5,618 nt of DNA from an uncultured Sphingomonadales bacterium. GTDB lineage: Bacteria; Pseudomonadota; Alphaproteobacteria; Sphingomonadales; Sphingomonadaceae. The stretch covers positions 1-5,618 of the forward strand of contig CAIWFP010000224.1 of NCBI GenBank assembly GCA_903911985.1, given 5' to 3'. The translations under genes and the position numbers were made by a program. The notes under the pieces are model-generated. The model ran no database searches. It was not told the origin of the DNA and saw only the letters and a program-made list of their open reading frames with translations. How positions within the stretch are numbered: the stretch's first letter is position 1; each line of letters begins with the position of its first letter. Shown here in pieces: positions 1 through 4,949 of the stretch.

Positions 1-458
1 CGCACGCGATAGGTGGCCAGCACGTCGGGCCGGTCGGGAAAGAAGGTGATGCGGCGAAACCCTTCCGCCTCGCATTGGGTGCACAACATCCCGCCACTGG
101 CATAAAGCCCCATCAGCTGGCTGTTCTGGATGGGGTGGAGAACCGTCTGCACGGTAATCTCGTGACCATCATCGGCCAGATCGATCAACAGGTCCGGCCC
201 GTCCATCCGCCAGTCGTTGCGGCTCACCTCGTCCACTTCCACCAGCAAGGGGCTCAACCCATCACCCATCAACCGGATCGTCTGACCACCAGCCCCTTCC
301 GGATTGCGCCGCACCGAGAGCGTCGCCGTCACCCGCGTTAGCGTTAGCCCCAGCGCAAAGCGCAGGGTCACCCTGTTCACCAGCCATTCGGGCGGGCGAT
401 AATCCTCACGAAGAATGACGGGCGGCGGCGCGCTGTGCGGCGAAGTGGCAATATCCAT
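1..458 (-). CDS. pepN: Aminopeptidase N, N-terminal part (cut by window edge)
   Basis: This is the M1-family zinc aminopeptidase PepN, a cytoplasmic enzyme that removes N-terminal residues from peptides late in protein turnover. The start and 152 codons are visible, and the frame stays open to the window edge. The visible part is the N-terminal beta-sheet domain. It begins with a PepN-like opening (YRPPEWLV, residues 20-27) and ends with the hallmark CTQCEAEGFRR at 126-136 followed by PDRPDV at 141-146. Gln128 and Glu130 match the E. coli PepN residues (Gln119, Glu121) that line the substrate N-terminus pocket. The GAMEN loop and the HEXXH zinc site would lie beyond the edge. The start is the ATG at 458-456, with an AGGGAGG ribosome binding site five to six bases upstream. 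An open frame, family length of about 850-880 residues and intact motifs suggest a working gene, but only about a sixth is visible. Confidence 0.93.
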   Translation of the reverse strand, partial: MDIATSPHSAPPPVILREDYRPPEWLVNRVTLRFALGLTLTRVTATLSVRRNPEGAGGQTIRLMGDGLSPLLVEVDEVSRNDWRMDGPDLLIDLADDGHEITVQTVLHPIQNSQLMGLYASGGMLCTQCEAEGFRRITFFPDRPDVLATYRV

Positions 459-463
459 GCCGC

Positions 464-470
464 CCTCCCT
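464..470 (-). promoter_or_regulatory. Ribosome binding site of pepN
   Basis: The minus strand reads AGGGAGG here, five bases before the ATG at 458. This is a strong Shine-Dalgarno match and decides the pepN start, since no other in-frame ATG nearby has one. Confidence 0.75.
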
Positions 471-477
471 AAAGCCG

Positions 478-507
478 CCGCGAAAAAGTGAGAACCGGTT
501 TTTGCGG
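478..507. repeat. ACCGGT-centred palindromic element in the pepN leader
   Basis: CCGCGAAAAA at 478-487 pairs with TTTTTGCGG at 499-507, with one bulged base. The perfect 8-bp palindrome AACCGGTT lies at 493-500. On the minus strand it reads as an A-rich run, ACCGGTT, then CACTTTTTCG, ending just before the pepN ribosome binding site. From memory it resembles a short dispersed palindrome common in alphaproteobacterial genomes (an ACCGGTT core flanked by runs of A and T); that link is inference. It could also act as a leader hairpin or a regulator site for pepN. A second AACCGGTT occurs at 574-581. Confidence 0.5.
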
Positions 508-527
508 TTAATGAAGCGAAAGATGAA

Positions 528-606
528 GGATCAGTCTTGGGGGTGGCGCCTGATCTGCCGGTTCCTCCAAAGCAACCGGTTGGCACCCCCAACCCCCATT
601 ACTGTC
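528..606 (+). repeat. REP-like hairpin repeat, copy with enlarged loop
   Basis: The outer stem is TTGGGGGTG (537-545) with CACCCCCAA (584-592), a perfect 9-bp inverted repeat. It is followed by CCCATTACTGTC at 595-606, which is identical to the sequence after the hairpin at 4914-4934. A GGAT at 528-531 matches the left flank of the other copies. The 38-base interior contains its own 6-bp stem, CCGGTT (558-563) with AACCGG (574-579). The other two copies have a 3-base loop in this place, so this one looks like a family member with an expanded or invaded loop. Confidence 0.55.
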
Positions 607-717
607 TTGCCCAGCGCCCCAGCTCACCGTCACCCCCCGCCGCGAAGCGGCTTTAAACAGCCTGCTGCGCGGTGAGGTTACGCGCGCCGACGCCCTTTGC
701 GCACCCTCTCGCCGGAA

Positions 718-759
718 GACGTCATGGGGTGCAGGGGTGTAACACCCCTGCGTCTATCC
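718..759 (-). repeat. REP-like hairpin repeat, compact copy in minus orientation
   Basis: GCAGGGGTG (731-739) and CACCCCTGC (743-751) form a perfect 9-bp stem with a 3-base loop. Read on the minus strand, the element runs GGATAGAC, stem, TTA loop, stem, then ACCCCATGACGTC. It aligns over its whole length with the plus-strand copy at 4906-4949. The stem differs from that copy at two base pairs, and both differences are compensated, which indicates that the hairpin itself is maintained. It lies upstream of the SDR gene, outside any coding region. Confidence 0.7.
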
Positions 760-763
760 TTTC

Positions 764-789
764 CCTTAAACCGCTGCCTTAAACCGCTG
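764..789. repeat. 13-bp perfect tandem duplication
   Basis: CCTTAAACCGCTG occurs twice in direct tandem at 764-776 and 777-789, followed by the first four bases of a third unit. It lies between the REP-like hairpin and the proposed -10 element of the SDR gene, about where a -35 region or a regulator site would be. It could be slippage, or a two-site operator one and a quarter helical turns apart. Confidence 0.6.
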
Positions 790-807
790 CCTTTCTCCTC
801 TCCCCCT

Positions 808-815
808 GCTACACC
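808..815 (+). promoter_or_regulatory. Possible -10 element of the SDR gene (leaderless start)
   Basis: GCTACACC fits the -10 consensus described for the Caulobacter housekeeping sigma factor (GCTANAWC) at all but one position. It ends seven bases before the ATG at 823, so transcription would begin at or next to the start codon. There is no Shine-Dalgarno sequence before that ATG (the bases are CCCCCGCC), as expected for a leaderless message. I see no clear -35 box. Confidence 0.35.
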
Positions 816-822
816 CCCCGCC

Positions 823-1629
823 ATGAGCCACCTCTTCATCTTCGGCATGGGCTACAGCGCACAGGTCATCGCCACCCGCGCCCGCGCGCAAGGCTGGCAG
901 GTCACCGGCACCGGCCGCGCCTCCGATCTGGCCTTTGACGACGACACCAAAGTCCGCGCCGCCCTCGCCCACGCCACGCACATCCTCTCCAGCGTCCCCC
1001 CAGCCGATGACGCCGACCCCGTCCTCGCCCGCTACGCCAGCAGCTTCACCCCGGCCCACTGGCTGGGCTATCTCTCCTCCACCGGCGTCTATGGCGACAC
1101 GGGCGGGGCATGGGTGGACGAGACCGCGCCCATCGGCGGCGATATCCGCCAAACCCGCCGCGCGCCCCGCGCCGCCGCCGATGCCCGGTGGCTGGCGCTC
1201 GGTGCCCGCGTCCTGCGCCTGCCCGGCATCTATGGCCCCGGCCGCAGCGCGCTGGACCGGGTCCGCGCCGGCGCCCACCGCATCAACGCGCCCGATCAGG
1301 TGTTCAGCCGCATCCATGTGGAAGACATCGCCAGCGGCGCCCTTGCGGCCCTTGCCGCCCCACCCGGCGCCTATAACCTCGCCGACGATTTCCCCTGCCA
1401 CCCCAACCTGCCGATAGAGGAAGCCTGCCGCCTTCTGCGCCTCCCCATGCCGCCGCTGCAAAGCCTCGACGAGGCCGCCCTCAGCCCGCAGGCCCGCGCC
1501 TTTTATGCCGAGAACCGCCGCATCGCCAACGGCAAGGCCAAACGCCTCCTCCACTGGCGCCCCCGCTACCCCACCTATGCGGACGGATTAGTGGCCATCT
1601 GGGCAGCCATCCGGCAATCCGGCGGCTAG
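823..1629 (+). CDS. Atypical SDR family NAD(P)-dependent oxidoreductase (YeeZ-like)
   Basis: This 268-residue protein belongs to the extended/atypical short-chain dehydrogenases related to E. coli YeeZ (SDR_a5), soluble Rossmann-fold proteins whose substrates are largely unknown. It opens with a beta strand and a variant glycine motif, FGMGYSA (7-13), then GTGR at 29-32. ILSSVPP is at 54-60, YLSSTGVYGD at 83-92, RLPGIYGPGR at 132-141, FSRIHVEDIA at 161-170 and YNLADD at 184-189. The C-terminal NRRIANGK...WRPRYPTYADGL block (231-255) is typical of the group. The canonical Tyr-x-x-x-Lys pair is absent (Tyr90 is followed by GDTGG), as in atypical members, so catalysis cannot be assumed. The frame is open from 697, but the first 42 codons are low-complexity and cross the repeat region. 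I chose the ATG at 823 because homology starts there and it follows a plausible -10 element. The GNAT gene follows 46 bases downstream, probably in the same transcript. Confidence 0.85.
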   Translation: MSHLFIFGMGYSAQVIATRARAQGWQVTGTGRASDLAFDDDTKVRAALAHATHILSSVPPADDADPVLARYASSFTPAHWLGYLSSTGVYGDTGGAWVDETAPIGGDIRQTRRAPRAAADARWLALGARVLRLPGIYGPGRSALDRVRAGAHRINAPDQVFSRIHVEDIASGALAALAAPPGAYNLADDFPCHPNLPIEEACRLLRLPMPPLQSLDEAALSPQARAFYAENRRIANGKAKRLLHWRPRYPTYADGLVAIWAAIRQSGG

Positions 1630-1675
1630 ACCCAAACCTGCCGCCGCCAACCACCCTCACCGCAAAGGCCCGCGC

Positions 1676-1990
1676 ATGACCACCCCAGTCACCATCACCA
1701 CCCACATCAACGCCGCCGCCGATAGCGGTGAATACCACGCCCATATCCCCGGCTCCGACGAGATCGGCCGCCTCACCTGGGTCCTGCGCAAGGACGCGCA
1801 AGGCGGTGCTGTCCGCGTGGCCGAACACACGCTGGTCCCTCCCTCGCTGGGCGGACAGGGCATCGCCGCCAAACTGGTCGAGGCCCTCATCGCCGACGCC
1901 AGGGCACAGGGCTTCCATATCGTCCCCGAATGCAGCTACGTCGCCGCCGCGTTCAAACGCCACCCCGAATGGGCGGATCTACGCGCCTGA
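1676..1990 (+). CDS. Small GNAT family N-acetyltransferase (COG2388/YjdJ type)
   Basis: This 104-residue protein is a minimal GCN5-related acetyltransferase of the COG2388/YjdJ type (Acetyltransf_CG domain). These are one-domain acetyl-CoA-binding proteins of about 90-110 residues with unknown acceptors. GEYHAHIPGSDEIGRLTW (18-35) makes the first strands. AEHTLVPPSLGGQGIAAKLV (49-68) contains the family's H-T-x-V-P-P and the glycine-rich acetyl-CoA pyrophosphate loop, followed by the LVEALIADARAQGF helix. PECSYV (85-90) carries a conserved cysteine, and the protein ends with the RHPEWADL motif. Its length fits a complete protein. A weak AAAGG lies about seven bases before the ATG. It follows the SDR gene by 46 bases on the same strand and probably shares its transcript, then meets the TadG-like gene tail to tail after 6 bases, leaving no room for a separate terminator. 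Confidence 0.88.
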   Translation: MTTPVTITTHINAAADSGEYHAHIPGSDEIGRLTWVLRKDAQGGAVRVAEHTLVPPSLGGQGIAAKLVEALIADARAQGFHIVPECSYVAAAFKRHPEWADLRA

Positions 1991-1996
1991 CCAGGC

Positions 1997-2965
1997 CTAA
2001 TGCACCAACCGCGCATTGGCCGCCGCCATGGTGAACAGCACGGCCAGCGCATCGGCGCTGCTCTGCCCCGGCGCGCGCTGCAGGAACAGTGGCGCCCCGC
2101 CCATCTGCGGCGAGGCGCAAGCCTGCCCCCCCGCCAGCTGCGCTCCGGCAACCGGCACCGGCGGCGCCAACAGCACGGCCAGCACAATCCCCCGGTTCTT
2201 TATCGCGGTGCAAGCGGCGAGGTCGGCATCGGTTGGCACCCCGGGCGACCCGTCGGTCATCAGCACCAGCACCGCCTGCGCGCCGGAAGGCAAGGCGCCA
2301 TCCCCCGGCGCCGCAATGCTGTCGCCCGCCGCCAAAAGCTGCGCGGCATAGCCACCCCCCCCAGCCGCCCCTGTGCCACCGGGCGCGATCCGCAAGCCAT
2401 AGGCCACCCCATTCTGCCCCGCCAGCTTCTGCGCCACAGGGTCCAGAGCCTGCGCCGCCAGCATCAGATCCTTGGACGCGGGCGCCAGCACGAGGGTAAA
2501 ACTCCCATTCGCCGCCCCCGCCGCGCTGGCCGAGGCGCTACCGCTGACCGGCAGGGTGCCCACGCCGAAAATCCCGCCAAACTGGGTGGCATAGGCCGCG
2601 CTCCAGCGCACCGCCGCCTGCCGCCCCGAGGCCCCATCGCTCACCGTCACCCGCAACCCCGAGGCGGGATCGAATACCAACCCGGCCAATCCGCTCACCT
2701 GCCCGACAAACTGGCTGGTGGCGACGGAACCGGCGCCCGCATCGTCCCGCGCCAGCACCGGCTGGCTCACGGCGGCCATGGCGGCGGCATCCCCGGCGGC
2801 GGCCAGCTGCACCTGCAAGGCCACCGCGCGGCCATAATCAAGGCCAAAGCCCACCGCCACCACCGCCACCAGAATCCCCGCCGCGATCAGCACCATATGG
2901 CCCCGGCTATCGTGCAACAGCCGCCGCACCAGCCCGAGCACCAAGGCGCCCATCCCCCGCCTCAT
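1997..2965 (-). CDS. TadG-like protein: TadE/G N-terminus with degenerate von Willebrand A domain
   Basis: This 322-residue protein resembles TadG of Flp/Tad pilus systems, inner-membrane-anchored proteins with a large periplasmic part. Residues 19-68 match the TadE/G-like N-terminal domain: DSRGH, a membrane helix (about 24-42), then GLDYGRAVALQVQLAAAGDAAAMAA. The C-terminal half is laid out like a von Willebrand A domain. It has a strand SFTLVLAPASKD (155-166), VLVLMTDGSPGVPTD (232-246), C252-x-x-IKNRGI, ACASP at 282-286 and a final LAVLFTMAAANARL helix. The usual DxSxS metal-site motif is replaced by APASK at 161-165, so metal-dependent adhesion is doubtful. At 322 residues it is shorter than many TadG proteins. 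The start overlaps the stop of the TadE-like gene as ATGA (2965-2962), indicating translational coupling. Met5, preceded by a GAGGCGGGGG stretch, is an alternative start. Confidence 0.8.
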   Translation of the reverse strand: MRRGMGALVLGLVRRLLHDSRGHMVLIAAGILVAVVAVGFGLDYGRAVALQVQLAAAGDAAAMAAVSQPVLARDDAGAGSVATSQFVGQVSGLAGLVFDPASGLRVTVSDGASGRQAAVRWSAAYATQFGGIFGVGTLPVSGSASASAAGAANGSFTLVLAPASKDLMLAAQALDPVAQKLAGQNGVAYGLRIAPGGTGAAGGGGYAAQLLAAGDSIAAPGDGALPSGAQAVLVLMTDGSPGVPTDADLAACTAIKNRGIVLAVLLAPPVPVAGAQLAGGQACASPQMGGAPLFLQRAPGQSSADALAVLFTMAAANARLVH

Positions 2966-3576
2966 GGCACAGCCACATAGGGCTGGGTACGAAACATCTG
3001 CGTCGCCAGCAGCACCCGGCTCCCGTCCGGCTGGTCCGCCAGATTCAGCCCCAGCGGCATGGCCCCCGTCGGCCAGCTATAGGCCAGCCGCAACACCACC
3101 AGCGCATCCGGCCCACCCGGCTGATAGGCCCCCCCGGCACTCGCGGAAAACTTCGGCAGGCTCGCGGCATCGGCCAGCTGCGCCACGCTGGAAACATCCA
3201 CCGCCAGATTGCCGCAAGCCATGAACGGCGGCAGGCTGGCGCAAACGGCCCGCTTATAGGCCCCCGCGTCCCACCCCTGCATCTGCGGCTGCCCGCCCTG
3301 CAAAAGCCGGGCCGAATCCCGCGCCGCGCTCTCCAGCCCCGCCTGCCCGATAAACACCAGCGCCAGCTGCAAAATCGCCATCAGCAGCGCGATGAACAAC
3401 GGCGCCACCAGCGCGAATTCGAGAACCGCCGCCCCTCGCGCATCAGCCCAAACCGCGCCCACACCTCCCGGAAGGACACGCTTGGCCCGAAGGACACGCA
3501 TGGCCCGAAGGACACGCATGACCCGCCGGGCGCAAAAGCCCCGGGCAATCCGTGATATCATCGCCGGGGGTATCAT
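2962..3576 (-). CDS. TadE-like pseudopilin
   Basis: This 204-residue protein is a TadE/TadF-type minor pseudopilin of the Flp/Tad pilus class, normally processed by a prepilin peptidase and held in the inner membrane. The diagnostic block is RGAAVLEFALVAPLFIALL at 47-65: predicted cleavage after Gly48, Glu53 at position +5 of the mature protein, and a membrane helix to about 75. LESAARDSARLLQGG follows at 81-95, and the rest is a periplasmic domain with Cys pairs. I chose the ATG at 3576 because AGGAGG lies seven bases upstream; the frame is open to an ATG at 3600 without such a site. The result is a leader of 48 residues, longer than usual and very basic, because a tandem repeat encodes RVLRAM/RVLRAK hexapeptides. 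Internal ATGs at 3519 and 3501 lie within that repeat; 3501 would give a normal-length leader but has no ribosome binding site. It overlaps the TadG-like gene by four bases. Confidence 0.85.
   Translation of the reverse strand: MIPPAMISRIARGFCARRVMRVLRAMRVLRAKRVLPGGVGAVWADARGAAVLEFALVAPLFIALLMAILQLALVFIGQAGLESAARDSARLLQGGQPQMQGWDAGAYKRAVCASLPPFMACGNLAVDVSSVAQLADAASLPKFSASAGGAYQPGGPDALVVLRLAYSWPTGAMPLGLNLADQPDGSRVLLATQMFRTQPYVAVP
3471..3524. repeat. Three 18-bp tandem repeats inside the TadE leader
   Basis: GAAGGACACGCWTGRCCC-like units lie at 3471-3488, 3489-3506 and 3507-3524 with only one or two differences between neighbours. On the minus strand they keep the reading frame and encode V-M-R-V-L-R, A-M-R-V-L-R and A-K-R-V-L-P. 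The repeat accounts for the unusually long, basic stretch before the pseudopilin cleavage site and could change unit number by slippage without shifting the frame. Confidence 0.8.
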
Positions 3577-3583
3577 CTGGGCG

Positions 3584-3589
3584 CCTCCT
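3584..3589 (-). promoter_or_regulatory. Ribosome binding site of the TadE-like gene
   Basis: The minus strand reads AGGAGG here, a full Shine-Dalgarno match seven bases before the ATG at 3576. It favours that start over the upstream ATG at 3600 and the internal ATGs at 3561, 3519 and 3501. Confidence 0.75.
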
Positions 3590-3704
3590 GCCCCCGGCAT
3601 GCCCCCTCATGGCTAAGATCGCGTGATCCCCAAACTAGGCAAATCCCCGGATCCCCACCCCGCCGCAACCGCAAATGCCACCAATCCGGCGCAGCTTGCC
3701 CCCC

Positions 3705-3744
3705 CCGCGAGGCATTTCCCCGCTTGCGCGCCAATGCCTCGCGG
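3705..3744. repeat. Perfect 12-bp inverted repeat in the divergent intergenic region
   Basis: CCGCGAGGCATT (3705-3716) is matched exactly by AATGCCTCGCGG (3733-3744) across a 16-base spacer. It sits between the divergent TadE-like and epimerase genes, 129 bases from the first start and 79 bases from the second. Neither side carries a T-run, so an intrinsic terminator is unlikely. It could be a regulator site serving both genes, a leader hairpin, or a member of a dispersed repeat family. Confidence 0.65.
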
Positions 3745-3758
3745 TCAATCAGTCGTTA

Positions 3759-3790
3759 GCGGATAGGGTGTATCAGCATCCGCAACACCC
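3759..3790. other. Overlapping inverted repeats in the epimerase leader
   Basis: GCGGAT (3759-3764) pairs with ATCCGC (3778-3783), and the overlapping GGGTGT (3766-3771) pairs with ACACCC (3785-3790). The two stems interlock, so they could form alternately or as a pseudoknot. The GGGTG/CACCC core with GGATA before it recalls the REP-like hairpins elsewhere in the window, but the right flank does not match. Each stem is only 6 bp, so chance is possible. Confidence 0.3.
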
Positions 3791-3823
3791 CCTACCGGCC
3801 AACCCCAAGGAATCGCAAAGCTC

Positions 3824-4822
3824 ATGAAAGTTCTCGTCACCGGCGCCGCCGGCTTCATCGGCTACAGCCTCGCGACAAAACTCCTCGCCCGGGGCGACAC
3901 CGTCATCGGCGTCGATTGCGTCAACGACTATTACGACGTCCGCCTGAAGGAAGCCCGCCTCGCCGCCCTCGCCCAACAAGGCGGCAACCGCTTCACCCTC
4001 CTGCGGCAGGACTTCTCCGACTATCCCGCCCTCGTCGCCTCCCTGCAAGGGCTGGAGTTCGACCGCATCGTCCACCTCGGCGCGCAGGCGGGCGTCCGCT
4101 ACTCCATCACCAACCCCCACGCCTACCTCACCGCCAACCTCGCCGGCCACCTCAACCTCCTCGAAGTCGCCCGCCACCGCGAAGTCGAACACATGGTCTA
4201 CGCCAGCTCCTCGTCGGTCTACGGCGGCAACACCAAACTGCCCTTCAGTGTGGAAGACCGCGTCGACCAACCCGTCTCCCTCTACGCCGCCACCAAAAAG
4301 GCCGACGAGCTGATGAGCGAAACCTACGCCCACCTCTACCGCCTCCCCCTCACCGGCCTGCGCTTCTTCACCGTATACGGTCCATGGGGCCGCCCAGACA
4401 TGATGATGTGGATCTTCACCAAAGCCATCATGGAAGGCCGCCCCATCCCCGTCTTCAACCACGGCGACATGTACCGCGACTTCACCTTCATCGACGACAT
4501 CATCGCCGGAGTGATCGCCAGCCTGGACAACCCCCCGCCCGACGACGGCAAGGAAAAAGCCGGCGGCTCCACCAAGCCCCACCGCCTCTACAACATCGGC
4601 AACCACCGCAGCGAACACCTGATGAAAGTCGTCGAAATCCTCGAAGCCGAATGCGGGAAGAAAGCCGAAATCGACTACCAACCCATGCAACCCGGCGACG
4701 CCCGCCAAAGCTTCGCCGACATCGAAGCCATCAGCCGTGATTTGGGCTACAAACCCACCACCAGCATCGACATCGGCGTGCCCAAGTTCGTCCAGTGGTA
4801 CAAGGAATACAACGGCCTCTAA
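3824..4822 (+). CDS. UDP-glucuronate 4-epimerase-type NAD-dependent epimerase
   Basis: This 332-residue extended SDR closely resembles UDP-glucuronate 4-epimerases (LspL/Cap1J/plant GAE type), which interconvert UDP-glucuronate and UDP-galacturonate in the cytoplasm to supply polysaccharide or LPS synthesis. The NAD-binding motif GAAGFIG is at 7-13, with Asp31 after the second strand. GAQAGVRYSITNPHAY is at 86-101, the catalytic serine region YASSSSVYGG at 126-135, and the Tyr154-x-x-x-Lys158 pair lies in SLYAATKKADELM. The family signature TGLRFFTVYGPWGRPDM is at 177-193, then FNHGDMYRDFTFIDDI at 211-226. Length and motifs are complete. The ATG at 3824 fits the family N-terminus exactly; AAGGA twelve bases upstream is a distant ribosome binding site. 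The gene stands alone, divergent from the TadE/TadG-like pair, with no other sugar genes in view. Epimerase specificity is inferred from motifs; a related UDP-sugar epimerase is possible. Confidence 0.9.
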   Translation: MKVLVTGAAGFIGYSLATKLLARGDTVIGVDCVNDYYDVRLKEARLAALAQQGGNRFTLLRQDFSDYPALVASLQGLEFDRIVHLGAQAGVRYSITNPHAYLTANLAGHLNLLEVARHREVEHMVYASSSSVYGGNTKLPFSVEDRVDQPVSLYAATKKADELMSETYAHLYRLPLTGLRFFTVYGPWGRPDMMMWIFTKAIMEGRPIPVFNHGDMYRDFTFIDDIIAGVIASLDNPPPDDGKEKAGGSTKPHRLYNIGNHRSEHLMKVVEILEAECGKKAEIDYQPMQPGDARQSFADIEAISRDLGYKPTTSIDIGVPKFVQWYKEYNGL

Positions 4823-4850
4823 CCCCACCCCCGTCGTCACCGTCACCGTC

Positions 4851-4871
4851 ATGCTGAACTCGTTTCAGCAT
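4851..4871. repeat. Hairpin repeat ATGCTGAA/TTCAGCAT downstream of the epimerase
   Basis: ATGCTGAA (4851-4858) and TTCAGCAT (4864-4871) form a perfect 8-bp stem with the 5-base loop CTCGT, starting 28 bases after the epimerase stop codon. From memory, a hairpin of this type (GTCATGCTGAAC...GTTTCAGCATCC) recurs in sphingomonad intergenic regions; this is inference. No T-run follows, so it is not a standard intrinsic terminator, though it may protect the 3' end of the epimerase message. Confidence 0.6.
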
Positions 4872-4905
4872 CCATCAAGCCGAAAAGGCGAAGCAAGCAG
4901 AAAAG

Positions 4906-4949
4906 GGATAGATGCGAGGGTGTTACACCCTCGCGCTCCCATTACTGTC
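4906..4949 (+). repeat. REP-like hairpin repeat, compact copy in plus orientation
   Basis: GCGAGGGTG (4914-4922) and CACCCTCGC (4926-4934) form a perfect 9-bp stem around a TTA loop. GGATAGAT precedes it and GCTCCCATTACTGTC follows it. It aligns with the reverse complement of 718-759, with two compensatory base-pair changes in the stem, and its right flank shares 12 identical bases with 595-606. It lies between the epimerase and the membrane-protein gene, 34 bases after a different hairpin repeat. Confidence 0.7.

Larger units (their letters stand above)
459..822. other. Divergent intergenic region between pepN and the SDR gene
   Basis: This 364-base stretch separates two divergent genes and I see no convincing coding region in it. 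Open frames across it (for example plus-strand 415-675 and 697-822) have low-complexity translations, lack ribosome binding sites and show no family resemblance. It holds an ACCGGT-centred palindrome at 478-507, REP-like hairpins at 528-606 and 718-759, a small GCCGC-GAA-GCGGC hairpin at 639-651 inside a looser 7-bp inverted repeat (623-629 with 670-676), and a 13-bp tandem duplication at 764-789. A likely -10 element of the SDR gene lies at its right end. I could not pick out a clear pepN promoter. Confidence 0.7.

Noticed and set aside
639..660. Intrinsic terminator (GCCGC-GAA-GCGGC followed by TTTAAAC)
   Set aside because: The stem is only 5 bp and is followed by just three T residues. No gene ends upstream of it on that strand.
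415..675. Plus-strand open frame of 86 codons
   Set aside because: It overlaps the pepN start antisense and crosses palindromic repeats. It has a low-complexity translation and no ribosome binding site.
764..789. Possible CtrA site (paired TTAA motifs)
   Set aside because: The two TTAA motifs are separated by 9 bases, whereas the CtrA consensus has 7. The spacing simply follows from the 13-bp tandem duplication.
2000..2980. Long plus-strand open frame of 326 codons opposite the TadG-like gene
   Set aside because: The translation is rich in Arg, His, Gln and Pro with no motif. The minus strand has the TadE/G domain, a membrane helix and a coupled start.
3773..4852. Long minus-strand open frame of 359 codons opposite the epimerase
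   Set aside because: It is the antisense shadow of a C-rich coding sequence: the translation is dominated by Val, Gly, Asp and Glu without family motifs, whereas the plus strand encodes a complete epimerase.
4851..4875. Rho-independent terminator of the epimerase
   Set aside because: The stem is only about half G+C and is followed by CCATCAAG rather than a T-run. It is better described as a hairpin repeat.
4906..4949. CRISPR repeat or transposon end
   Set aside because: The copies are dispersed and in opposite orientations, with no regular spacers, no target-site duplications and no transposase or cas gene in the window.
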